Assembly (NCBI GenBank): GCA_944548615.1
Contig: OX155961.1
Coordinates: forward strand, 25,802,469-25,866,468
Direction of reading: 5' to 3'
DNA length: 64,000 bases
From: Micropterix aruncella
Taxonomy: Eukaryota; Arthropoda; Insecta; Lepidoptera; Micropterigidae
The position numbers and the translations under genes were made by a program. Below the pieces are notes generated by a model. That model ran no database searches, was not told the DNA's origin, and saw only the letters and a program-made list of their open reading frames with translations. Positions 37,180-50,400 of this stretch are shown here, in pieces; position 1 is the first letter of the stretch, and each line of letters begins with the position of its first letter.

Positions 37180-37603
37180 CACACTGAGAAAAATATTGGA
37201 TTTCTTCCTACAATGTCGTTTTGTTATTGCGGTTTTATACAGAATAATGATGTTTCAAACGTAGGTTTGTTGAATTGCTAGGAATTTTGTTGAAACTTCA
37301 TTACTCGATCATATGTTTCACCGTACAGGTGATACGAAAATAGCGGTTTAATGTAGCTTCAACATGAGTATTGTAAATGACTATAACATTACGTATATAA
37401 TAACATGCTGGCATGGTAAAAGCAAGAACTAGTTGTGCGCCGTAATGAATGTGCAGTGTAGTCACAATGCCTGTGACATGGCAACTACACCATTACCCGT
37501 CATGTTGATACATACGTACGGACCACAGTAAATGTTATATTCGTAATCACCTTTGAAACATGCGTATTTCCGTGTATTACAGCGTTATATTTTTCTCAGT
37601 GCA
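37180..37603. mobile_element. TA-flanked MITE
   Basis: 424 bp with 15-bp perfect terminal inverted repeats (CACTGAGAAAAATAT at 37182-37196, inverse at 37587-37601). TA sits at each outer edge (37178-37179 and 37604-37605), as for Tc1/mariner-type non-autonomous elements. No coding frame. It lies about 310 bases upstream of the first recognised Fur2 exon. Confidence 0.75.
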
Positions 37604-37916
37604 TACTGAAAAAGTTTACTATCCTTCGGACTACACGCCTGACAGTTTAGACTGCTCGATTTTCAACCGTTCCTTAATTAGTCCCTGAATATGCTACATT
37701 TAGTCTCCTCCGCTAAGACAGTGAAGAAATGGAATACTAAAATGAGCCCAAACTGTGCATATTCTTATTTGTACAACTTTCATGTGGAAGTTACATCTAG
37801 GGCACGTAACCCAAAAATTCATTTGAATATTAGACACCGTTTTAGTGCGGTCTTAAATCCTAAATTAGGCAGAAATAGACGAACGTTGATCTTAAATTTT
37901 ACTTTCTTTGTTTCAG

Positions 37917-38021
37917 ATCGGACCATTACAAGACTATTACCTTTTTATCCATCCACATATACACAAGAGATCGGCCAAGAGCAGACCTGATCATCACAAA
38001 AGACTTATGGGAGAGAATTCG
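37917..38021 (+). CDS. Fur2: Fur2 exon a: prodomain, C-terminal part
   Basis: Translation begins [20 protein letters not shown], the conserved convertase prodomain segment after the N-terminal beta-alpha region. The HKR S pair is the usual internal prodomain site. Acceptor TTTCAG, donor GTATGT. An upstream exon must supply the start codon and signal peptide but was not found. Confidence 0.85.
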
Positions 38022-41000
38022 GTATGTACATTTTTAAATGCATCCAGAAATATGTAACGTCATGCAGGATCAGAACATGCATTATTTGTAATTCTCTGCA
38101 GGTATTATGGGTAGAACAACAATTCGAGCACAGGAGAACAAAAAGAGATTTCAGCATTGATGTACAGAACAATCGCGTTAATTCTCCTAGTTCAAAGCTC
38201 TTTTTTCCTGATCCATTGTTCAAGGAGCAGTGGTACTTGGTAAGATATTTTAATTTAAGCCAAGATGTAAATTTATTTAGTACTTTATTCATTTTTTTAA
38301 TATACATATAGCCACATTATTACCAATGTTATAAAGCAACTCGGAAAAATTTTACACGCAAATGTAGCAAATGGTCAGTGCCCACCTAACTATGACTGTA
38401 ATGTCCTGTATCTAGGCGGGTCAGAGTATAGATATATTCTAATAAATAAAATAGATATATAGATATATTTTTAATAAAATTTAGGGTACTAAAATAGCCT
38501 ACTTATAATATTTGAATTAAACTATTATCACTGATTATAAAGCGTATTAGATTGCTAAATGCCATCCTATTGCATTTTTTTTGAGAAAAAAAAACAAATT
38601 ATTGTTTTGGTAATTGAAAATAAATAATGTTTGCAAAAATGGATAAAATGAGTTGCGCACGTTGCTCCATTTAGCGGTAGGTAAAATATAGCGAGATTGG
38701 TTATTCGCGATATTTTATCTATTGCTAGATGACGCAGTTTGCTTAATGCTTGTCAAACTTTTATATTATTTATCAGTCAGGTTTTGAATTTATCAAAAAA
38801 AAAAAAATTAAAAAAATGTTTTTTAACAAATCTTTCTTATTTACTATTACTGATTCACCCGCTTCAAGAATGTAACTAATTAAAAACACACCTGTATATT
38901 ACATCCCAATTAGTGTTTTAAATTGTTATGTTCTACATATTATCACGAAAAATATTATCAAGGCACTTTTGTACATGTATGAATGTTATTATATATTTAA
39001 ATATAAAATTATGTTTATATTCTTATTATATTTAAATATCATATTTAATATAAGTACCTATTTATAATTTTATTATATTTGCTTTATAATTTAAATTTAT
39101 AGTATGTATATATCATAAAAATGTATATTTTATGTATATTTACAACTAAAATACTTTCTTCTGTTTTTTCGTGCCTTTTCAATGTTTTGATTTTAAGTTT
39201 AAAGTAACTAATTTTTATTCTTACAATCATTAAATTTAAAATAACTTTCCAATATTCAAGTTAAGATAGCCAAAGAGCGGAGATAACATGCCCTTTCGGT
39301 ATGCAATAAAACATATATTTTAGTACCTACAGGTTATTTATTCCTAGTGAGGTGGTAAACCATAAACTAACAGATCTGAATCTATTACTGAGTTAGGCAA
39401 CATAAGGAAATCTTTAATTATTAATGACTAGCTGACCCGTGCCCACTTCGTTGGGCGGTAAAACTTTTTACTTGTGATGAAATTATGAGTGTGGTTTGGT
39501 TAGTACTGAGTGCTATGATTTATTTCCTGACTGCCAAAAGAAGGGTTATATTTTTACTTTATATGTATGTACCTATGTATTTGCATGCCAATTTGACTAT
39601 ATCACCGTTATTTGTGAGTGTCTTCTTGTGAGTGTCTTATTTGTGAGAGTCTTATCTCTTTAACCATTTATGCAGTAAAAGTGAAATTATATGCAGTAAA
39701 AGGGAAGTCTTTTGTTTTAAATACTTGAAACGATAAATTTACTTATTTTGACAATAATTCATAATTGTTGATAATATGACCAATAAACATGACCTAACGA
39801 TTTAAATTATTTTTTAATTTGAAAAACTACTTTTTGTGACTTAAATATAAAAGTTAAACATATACTGTCGCTGACTTTTTTGTAGGCATTATCAAGTTCT
39901 ACAACTTTTCTCTAGAAATTAAACATATATCTCTCATCGTTAAGGCAGCGTTAGTTAGAAACGTTTTCGTTTAACCGTTTTATCCGACTTACTTTGGAAA
40001 TCCGACTACCACGAAAAAGTCTTTTCATTTTTCGGATAATTATATAGCATTTTTCGAATTATTATATAGCCTATGACACTCACAAATAACGTGGCTTTCT
40101 ATTGGTAAAAGAATTTTCAAAATCGGTTCAGTAGATCCAGAGATTACTTCCTACAACGTCACAAACTTTACCTCTTTATAATATTAGTATAGATTAGGCT
40201 AAAAGAATATTTTCGTTATGTTATGTTTTGTTATGTATGTTATATGTTAATGTTTTATGCGCTTAAATAAATAAATTGGTTATTTAATTTCTAATGCAGA
40301 ATGGCGGCGCTAAAGATGGCTTAGATATGAACGTTGGTCTAGCTTGGCAAAGAGGTTATACTGGAAAAGGAGTTGTGGTAACAATTCTTGATGATGGTAT
40401 ACAGACAAATCACCCAGATCTAATGCAAAACTACGTAAGTTACTTTCACTATATTCAAAAAAAATAATACGACAAAATTATTTCTATATATTTTTTTGAT
40501 AGGATCCGTTAGCGTCATTCGATATCAATGACAATGATGAAGATCCTATGCCTAACGATAATGGAGACAACAAACATGGAACACGTTGCGCTGGAGAAGT
40601 GGCAGCGGCAGCTTTCAATTCGTACTGTGGAATAGGAGTGGCCTACAACGCTAGCATAGGAGGTTTGTATCTACGTAATTTCAGATACATGATTTTTAAT
40701 TAATACTGATCGATTGATTTTATTTCAAGTAGTAATACTTAGGCACAATATTTACTGGTATACCTATTACGTTAGATATGGTATAATAATACAGAGACTG
40801 TTTTGTATGTTGTATATTGTTTGCCCTGCCAGAAAGCAATTCAAATTTGGCAGCATGCGGTATTGCCACCCGCTCGAGTTAATGGATTTAAATATAAATG
40901 TCACATCCCCATTACGAAGGAACATTGATATAAACGAGAGCAGGCTTGAACAGCCTCACCCGCTCAACAGTCTGAAATAAACAATCCATTGAACAACTAC

Positions 41001-44000
41001 TCTGTGTTTAATTTTGTCGCGCCTCTTCAATGGAACCGCCATTGGCACAAACCGCAAACGTGGTCGTCAATTATCTAGACGGACCGCACAACCCAAGTGT
41101 AACAGTGATAACCCCAAAGTGACACCGCTAAATTAAAAAATATAATTGATTTCATAAACAATGCATAATACAGAGCAGTAAAAAACAGTAGGGGGTTAGC
41201 AGTCACAAAAAGATACTATTGATGGAGGACGCGCCATGTTGGAGTGGTTAGGTTGCGCCATGTTGGAGAAATTCTCCTCCTACATATCGCTATGCAACTT
41301 CTTTGGCGTTAGTCCCTTTTTGTGAAGGTATATGATGACTGCTATTTGTTCGATTTTGTCAATTTTGCAAAATCAGACTGATATGCACAATGACAAGTCT
41401 AGTAAAAGACATAAAATTACAGCTGACGATTGACAGTTGGTAAAACGACATTTGAATTTAGACACAACAATATGAATATCTTGAATGAGAAAAAAATACA
41501 ACTTCATCTCGAGGGCGTGAACTTTACAATGCTCCTAGTATTGCGAGAATGCAGTATTGATAGTGAGTTTTATTAAGAATGAGTAGTTTTGACAATGAGC
41601 AGTATTGACAATAAGCAGTATTGACAATGAGAACTATTGACAATAAGCAGTATTATGAAATGTGTCAGTATTTCACCGTAGGATCAATTTAGGCCTTTGG
41701 GTCATATGACAATTTAGGCCTTTGGGTCATATGGCTCGTTTTCTTGGGTTGGCTCAAAACACGGTTTAAATCTCATCCGGTAGCCTCCTCGAAGATGGAC
41801 GAACTGGAAAGACTCTATGATCCCTGTTACGGCTGTGTCGAGAACATGTGTGATCGGGCCCCTGGGGGAAGGCCTTGGTAACTGCTGGGCGGTTTGCGTA
41901 TCTTGCGGGCTTAGCCAATCGATTGTGAATTCCGCCGAATAACCGGAGTGTTCTGGAAATGGTCGGATACCTTTCCTATGCAGCATGGGTGGTTGTTGAC
42001 CTGATGGCAGATACTCTCAAAACGAACCATTGGCCACCCGATCCCATGTGAGTTGACAAAAAAAGGGCGCCTCTGTTCGCGATAAACTAAATTACCGCTA
42101 ACATCAGATAGAGGTCGCGCAACCGACTTCGAATCTGGGGCCTGAATATAGGACGGAGAAATCCGGTCAAATCTGTAGTGAGGACGTGGTTTCAGCCCGC
42201 TGGGTTCAATTCTCAGAGCCTCGGTATAAAGTGTTGGACTTTCACGGTCTCGTCGTTAGAGTTAGAAAGTGGACTGTCTTTATCCGCTAAGTCTTCACGT
42301 TCGCCCTATGGGGGATAGATAGAACGACCCGATGTCGTTAAAACTCCTTGGGGTGACGGGTTCGCCCGTTGTGTTGATATTTCTAGATATAGGATCGTTA
42401 TTGATTGTCCTAAATTGATATAAATAATACCAAATATGGACTTCTTGAGACTATTTGATGCTTCTTTCAAGTTCTGGTTGCTTGTATTCTAGGTCATTCA
42501 TAATTCCTCAATAGACAGATGTTGTGTCCTTTTAATTGGCTTTGTTCATCATCATATTATCTTCATCGGTCTTATATATTCATCCATATTCATCAAACAA
42601 TTTCCTAATATATTATATACTTGTTCCTATAAATTAGCAACATCTGAATCTTTAAAATTGTGTTTCCATTTTTTTTAGGCGTGCGTATGTTAGACGGAGT
42701 GGTAAACGACGTAGTCGAAGCCAAAGCTTTGGGTTTCAATTCAGACCACATAGACATATACAGTGCCTCCTGGGGCCCTGAAGATGATGGGAAGACTGTA
42801 GATGGACCAGGGCCTATGGCTAGAAAGTGAGATATATTTTTGGATTGTGATTACTTCATTAAAGTTACATGTGACGACAGATTAATTACACGTTTTCAGA
42901 GCTTTTTTATACGGTATAAATCATGGAAGGAAAGGAAAGGGTTCGATTTTTATATGGGCTTCTGGGAATGGCGGTAGACATGAAGACTCGTGCAATTGTG
43001 ATGGTTATACAAATAGTATATTTACTATAGCGATTTCGAGTTCCACGCAAGGAGGGTAGGGTTTTATAAATACCCAATTGAAGACTTTTTTCTCGAAGCG
43101 ATACAGCAGGTTTATTTTCCTAAATGAGTTTCAAATGATTTCATATACTTCCTTCGGAGTCGAAAGCATCAGTGAAAATAAATATTGTTGTTGTTGTTGA
43201 AATTACCATGGAAGACTTCATTAAAGCGATTCATCTACTGCAAATGTATCGTTTTAAAAATCCGCATTTGTATAACTAAGGTATTGAGGAAGATCGGTCT
43301 TTATATAAATATCTTTGTTTATTACCAGTATGCATTTAGACTTATTGATATCAGACTTATGGAACTACAAGTATTTGTTATATTTAAATGTAATTTCTGG
43401 GAAATGTTGTATGAAAAATAATGTTCATCCTGTAAAAAACAGATTTTTACTGATGTATCATTTAGAGAAAACGGTCCTCAATTTTAAGATAAATAGCAAT
43501 CAATATATTATTATTGCAGTTCTTTTGTTATTACAGACTGAAACCATGGTATTTAGAAGAATGTTCATCAACTCTAGCTGCAACGTATAGCTCAGGAACC
43601 CCCGATCATGATAAAAGTATAGTAACGGCAGATATGGATGGAAATTTAAGACCTGAGTTTATTTGCACAGAAGAGCATACGGGCACTTCAGCCTCTGCTC
43701 CCATAGCAGCTGGAATATGCGCTTTAGCGCTTGAAGCAAACCCTTCTCTCACTTGGAGGGATATGCAGCATCTCATTGTCATAACTTCTAGGTCTGCACC
43801 ACTAGAAAACGAGACCGGTTGGGCTGTGAATGGAGTGAAGAGAAAAGTGAGCCATAAATTTGGGTACGGGCTGATGGATGCTTCTGAAATGGTAGCTCTA
43901 GCAGAAAGATGGATTACTGCACCTCAGCAGCATACATGCGAATCACAAGAGCATATAGAGGATACACAAATTGAAGTCTCCTACGGTTACACATTGACTG

Positions 44001-47000
44001 TGCACATGGATGTGAGCGGTTGTAAAGGAACCTTCAACGAAGTAAATTTTTTAGAGCACGTCGAGTGCAGGATCTCCTTGATGTATTTTCCTAGAGGAAA
44101 CCTTAGGATTCTTTTGACATCGCCGATGGGTACGACATCTACCCTACTCTTTGAGAGACCTAGGGATACGTTGAGCTCAAATTTTGACGAATGGCCATTT
44201 TTGAGCGTTCATTTCTGGGGCGAACGAGCTGATGGCAGATGGACCCTCGAAATCATCAACGCAGGAAACCACCAGGTCATTCAGACGGGCTTGCTGCAGA
44301 AGTGGCAGCTGATTTTCTACGGTACTGAGAGCAATCCAATCAGGTTGAGAGATCGAGGTTATAGTTTACATAATGCCTATAATTATTCATTTTTTCAATA
44401 AATACATTTGAATTCAATGAATGTTTTATTCACAGGTTCACAAATCAAAATAAAAGGGCCGAGATTTCAAATCAGAACACAAATAAAAAGTGCTACTTCA
44501 GATCACTTGCAAGTAGTCCCTATTATTGACACCGGGCAAAATAACTCAATGACTCCACTGAATAGATCTATAGGATATATAAAATTAAGCAGTAGTAATG
44601 GTTGCTTCAACAATGGTGCTATTAGTTGCATATCATGTAGTAATTTCAAGTTCCTAAAGTAAGTCGAAATTTGAATCTTAGTCTTACATAATTGTTATGT
44701 TTTATATTATTTCAATATTTTCAGTACATGTGTGAACTCTTGTCCTGCGGGATCTTTTCCGGGAAAAGACGGAGTATGTTCATCGTGTCATAAATCTTGT
44801 GCAACATGTGCAAGATCAGAACCGGACACTTGTCTGACCTGTGATCCAAATTATAAGCAAGTGACTGATGTTTCCACTTGCAACAAAAAGTGTCCATCAG
44901 GTTATTTAGAAGGTATGTATTTTTACATATATTTTATTTTTATTTTATTTTATCAAAGGTTATTTTTCAGATATTCGCGAAAAGACGTGCGTTCCTTGTT
45001 CGTTCAAATGCAAAACATGTGACAAGAGACAAAACGTGTGCACTTCTTGCAAACCTGGACTCGTAATGTACAAACAGAGTTGCTACTCCACGTGTCCTGA
45101 ACGTACATATGAGAATGAGAATCATAGGTGAGTTTTAAAACATTCATTATTTTATTTTTTTTAATTTCTTCACTGCTACCGATCCATTCTTTTATTTTAT
45201 AAATTTCTTATCTTCTTCAAGATGCAGACCACTGATGTGGTTCCTTATATGCTTGTGAAATGTAACAGATGCTGTGTGCTAGTTAGTTAGTTAACGTGTC
45301 CGGGCCAGGTTAGATCATATCTCCAAATATATGCAGCCTGGATGGTTTGTTGTTCGTCTCTGGTAGGTCCTGGTATGGTTGAAAGCTGCGGCCAGGATAC
45401 ACCTCCTATCCTACATCCTGCATCCTGCAGTGTTCCACAGTCGTATGTCGGATTCGCTGTGTAGCCTTAGCGGACGGGATTGGCTCGGCATCTTGTCACA
45501 GTGTCGGATTGGCCGGTGAGTTTTGACTCACCGTTTCCAGGGACTCCCGATTGTTCATTATTTTTTTTATTATTATTTGTTGTATGGGGCTTTTCTAAGC
45601 TCTTTATGAGCCTTGTAACACTGCGACCATTGCTGATCTATTGTGTTCGCCACCTACTATAGTTCTGCGCTAAGCCTCGTGTCATTTAACAACCGAAACA
45701 GACTTTTGGCGGCAGATTATTTTACCTCCTCAGGTTGGAGGTATTGACCACCCAAGTGGGTGTATCTTTTACGCATCTACGGGCTACACTCGCACATGAG
45801 GTGCAGGGGTGTTCATCTGCCCCTTGGCAGAACCTGCACATTTTTGTGTCTTTGAGCTTGAGGTTGTACATGTGTTTGTTAAGGCCACAATGTTCCGTGA
45901 GCGCCCTCACCAGTATGCGTAGATTGTTCCTATTTAGCGATAAGGCCACGCGGGCCGTCTTAGGGTCGTAAGCCTTTATTAGCGCTTTGGATTGTTTCAA
46001 CCCTGGTGTGTTGTTCCAGTGATTGACGGATTGTTCTAAACATATTTGTATGAGCATTAGGTTTGCAAGGTATTAGGCATTAGGTTTTTTGGTACGCCAC
46101 ATCAAGGTTCAGGGCCGTATAACTTTCCTTTTGCTCCCGTCTTAGCAAGTTCGTCGGCTTTTTCATTTCCCTCGATTCCTGCATGGCCGGGAACCCATCT
46201 TAGAATTACCCTGTTCTTTTCGCCTAGGGAATTCAGTAGTGATACGCAGTTTTGCACTAGCTTTGAATTAATAGTATTCGAGGCTAGCACCAAAAGAGCT
46301 GCCTTGCTATCCGAGTGGATATAGATACGGTGGTTGGCGTATGGTAGTTGTTCATTCATGGTCGCAGTCTAGACAGTCGAAAATATGCACAATCTTCGGG
46401 GAGGCTCCTTCTGTGTCCCATTTTATATTACTTTAAGATTTTATTACCGAAAATTGTAAATCAATGCTACTGTCACTTCGAATTTCGAATTTAGAAATTC
46501 ATAGATAGAGAGGTTGAGTGCTGATACCACCAGAACAGGGAAAGTAGTTGTGTGCTGATACCACGAAGGGAAAGTAATGTAGCTCCGTATCTACTCGAGT
46601 CTTTGAAGAGAGATATATATACGAAAGGTAGCTAAGCAGAAGAGAAGGACATGGGGAGTGGGACTCGGAAAATACCTGATTGTAATGTAGATCTCAGTCT
46701 AATGTAGCACGCAGTCGCGTAAGGCGCGCTGGGTGCAGGAGTAGACAATGAATTGGTTTTTTATTTCTTTTTATGGAGAAAAAGAAACACAGTAAACTTT
46801 ACGTCACTACCTGTAGCAAAGCGGTGCGTCCGCTAATTAATCATTAATAAAATTTAATGCACAATTTTCTATTTATCGAGTAAACTATTTTTATTTTCAA
46901 ATAAATTCTAGAACTTGCTCGAATAACAGTAGTGACAATATAAAGAAGTTTGATAACAAGATATTAAATTAAAATTCTGTAAAAAATATATACATGAATT

Positions 47001-47448
47001 ACCTTCTTGATAATAATTATGAATGAAGCAAATGAGCCTACATTTTCAACGTTTTAACACATTTTTTAATTTCAAGTTTAGCATATCTTGACTTCGTTAC
47101 TCATTTTGAGGGAGGAAGACGCCTAAGAATTATGACAAATACTGCCATATTATTTTAGATATTTTAAAATAAAACACACTTTACAAATTTTAATTTTGAA
47201 TTTTACACGACCCCTACTTGCGAGCAAAATGTTTACAAGATGGCGCCCATTCGCACTCGGAGAAATAAATGATTAAATTTAACGCTTTCAGGTTTAGATT
47301 CTATTTAGCAATACATTTAAATTTAGATGGTCATGAACTTAGAAAGTAGAGGTTAAGGTATAGTTAGAGACAGAAGAAACACGTATCTTGGTCTATCCTT
47401 TCGGCGCGGGAGCGCTACTAGGTTTGGGACTATCCAAGGATCGAATCG

Positions 47449-47497
<49 letters not shown>

Positions 47498-50400
47498 TAC
47501 TCACACAAGCACACACACACACACACACACACATACACACATATTTCTTTCATCCTCCTCTTCCTCTGCAAAATTCGTTTCCAATTTTAAAATGAACAAT
47601 ATGAATATGCTCTCTTCAGCGTAGTTACGTACTCGTATGAATGAAATATTTTCCGCGGCATTTCGCTCTCAACATATTCCTTTCGCAATTCTTTCCATGT
47701 CAAGCTGCAAGGCCTGTCATCCCGCGTGCGCGACGTGCAACGGCTCGGCTGAAACACAATGCATATCCTGCCGCACAGGACAGTACTCCTTGAATGGAAA
47801 ATGCTACAGCGTCTGCCCGGACACGTATTATTCAGACAAGAAGCGGAAGGAATGCTTAAAATGCCCGGTCGGCTGTTCCGCCTGCAAGAGCGACGTTTGC
47901 ACTGCCTGCGGTGACAAGTGGCATCTTACCAACGAAGCCTATTGTATCTCCAGTGGTAGCAACAATTGCAGAAGAGGTAAGCCATTATTTAAAATCTATA
48001 TCTTAAATAGAAGACCCTGCGTATATCGATTTAGACATGCAAATTAGAGTCACTAATCAATTATAAAAGAAACGGTATTTTAAAAGACTGATGGCCAAAG
48101 ACATGTTAGTCATAAAAATAAATATATCTGCTTAAGTAAGAAAATAATTGCAAGTAACAATTGCAAACAGTAGCAAGTAATTTTATTACTTTCCTGGCCC
48201 ACCAATTGACTAGAAAGGAAAGTATCCTGACAGTGCAAAAAAAATCGAGATGAACACAGAAATATTTTGAGCCCCCTAGGCGATTACGAAAATCGTTGTC
48301 CACATTGAAGTATTTCTATATATGTGTCTGTGTATATTTGTGTAATCCTCCACGATAGCGCCCAAACGAATAATCCCATTAAGCTGAAATTTGACATGCA
48401 GGCATCATTTGGTCATGGCAAAAGTTGAAAAGGTTGTAGTTGATACCGGTCCATCAGTGGGCGAACTAACCATATTTAAATCTTAAACTATTGGTCTTGG
48501 TACACAGATGCCTTGTCAGGCCGAAATCACGTGGTGAAATTTTGGTTGGAATATCTCATGTATAAGCAGCATTAATAATATTTCAATTCCACCATATATT
48601 TTAGAGCCACCGCGCGGCCTGAGGTGCCGCAATGACGCCCAACCCAGATTTTTATAATGAAATTAATATTCCCATGAAATTATTCTTTGGCTACTTGCAA
48701 GGAAAGTCTTGTGGTGATACGACTGCTTTTTAATTTAGTTATTTATTAGTTACATTCAAATCTAAGGGGTATAAAAAAAATACAATCCAAAAATTACCGT
48801 TATATGCTTCTCAATTAAGTATACATAGGTCTGAGCCCAGGTTAAATAGCGCAAAAATTAAATTAAAATGTTTTATTTTCTAATGTGCCAAGTAAAGTGC
48901 AACCGAACCCACCTTGATAGGCACTCCTGTGATACGGTCAGCTCACTTCCTGAGTCTAATTGGAGTGCGGCGGTTGGTTCAGAAAGTAAAATAAGAGAGA
49001 AAGAAAAACTACAAATGAATGGCGATTAGCTCGGGTTGCCTACGGCAAAATGTATATAAATTTATATTTAGATTTACATTTACATTTACATAGAGCGGGG
49101 TTTACTATAGAGGTATAGCATTACTATAGAGCGGATTACTATAGAGCGGCGCACATTTACATTTATATTTACATTTATATAAATTTATATACGTTTTGCC
49201 GTAGGCAACCAGAATTGGTAGCCTCACATTCTAGGGGTTAAATATTTTACCGCAGTTTATATCAAACAAATGCGATACCGGCCACCAAAAAGGCAGAACC
49301 TTTTTGGTGGCCAACGCGTCGCATTCATACAAACTTCGTGTTTATTTTTCTAATATTGCCGGGCATATTGGAGGTAAGCAAATATGAAATTAAATGAGCC
49401 TGAACCGATTTACCGATTGACAGGGATTCATAACGGACGATTTTCAAACGATTATAACAAAAACATATGGATAAATATTTTCGTATATAAATAGTTTTTT
49501 TAATTTTAAATTAACCTAAAATTTAGATAAGCAAGGTTATTAAATTACATACGAATAGGACATCCAAGGGAAGGTCACTTACCAATTATAAAAAAAATCG
49601 GTTTTGTCACTATAACATTTTCCCGGTAAGACACCAAGAATCACAGTAACTGTCATAGAAATGTTGAAAGATGCGTTATCTCAAACATTGGAATTTATAA
49701 CCACTAATAACATTTCTTTTTAATCCGAGCAAAATCGAAATATTTGCGTAGTAGCGTAACGCCACCTAGCGGAAATCCAGTGAGAAAGCTTATAAGCGTA
49801 CGACGGCGTTTAAGCAAAGATACGAACCGCAGCCGCGGTTCATAAATAGTAGTGCGCAGTGACATAGGTACGCGGTAACAGATGGCACTGGCCGCCCGCA
49901 ACTTTAAGCGAAGTAAATACAATTATAACAAATAAAAATAAAAAGTTGAAGGTGAGCTGATTTCAACCACAATCTGTTAAACTCTTACCATGACCAAATG
50001 ATGCCTACATGCCAAATGTAGGCGCTATCGTGGAGAAACACACACAGACACACAGACTCACAGACAGACTTCATTCAGTTTATAAATGGTCTTAATCGTC
50101 TCGGGGGTTCAAAATGTACGGGGGTTTCCGTCTTCATCTCGAAAAAAATCGCGTTCGCGGTACTTTTCCTGCCGGGAAAGTAAAAAGGTATTTTATCTAC
50201 AAATATGTTAGTCATGAAAATAAAAATAATTGCAAATCAAAATTATTTTAATTTTCCTTTTTTAATGTAGCCCTCTGACAGTTCAGCCTACTTAGTTCAC
50301 TTCACCTGCATCGACGTTATCCCTTCGAAAAAGAATCTTTTGTTTATTGTTAAAACCAAGCCGTCACCGCACTGCAGTCTTGACTTCTTCGTCGCTTGGG

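Noticed and set aside
37691..37990. 99-codon + frame upstream of Fur2
   Set aside because: It overlaps Fur2 exon a in the wrong frame; the exon reads correctly from the acceptor at 37917.
40800..41110. Solo LTR of a Gypsy-like element
   Set aside because: No TG...CA-bounded pair, primer site or second copy could be shown; kept only as a low-confidence note.
41547..41660. CRISPR-like array
   Set aside because: The 16-bp units have no spacers between them; it is a minisatellite in insect DNA.
41714..41986. 90-codon - strand frame in a Fur2 intron
   Set aside because: Also within family B; its translation does not match the frame at 6671, so it is not conserved coding.
43185..43590. Open frames before exon g as an extra Fur2 exon
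   Set aside because: Exons f and g join exactly in phase with conserved furin sequence, leaving no room for an insert.
47388..47624. 78-codon frame with Ser-Leu and Thr-His runs
   Set aside because: Translation of a (TC)n(AC)n microsatellite within a Fur2 intron.
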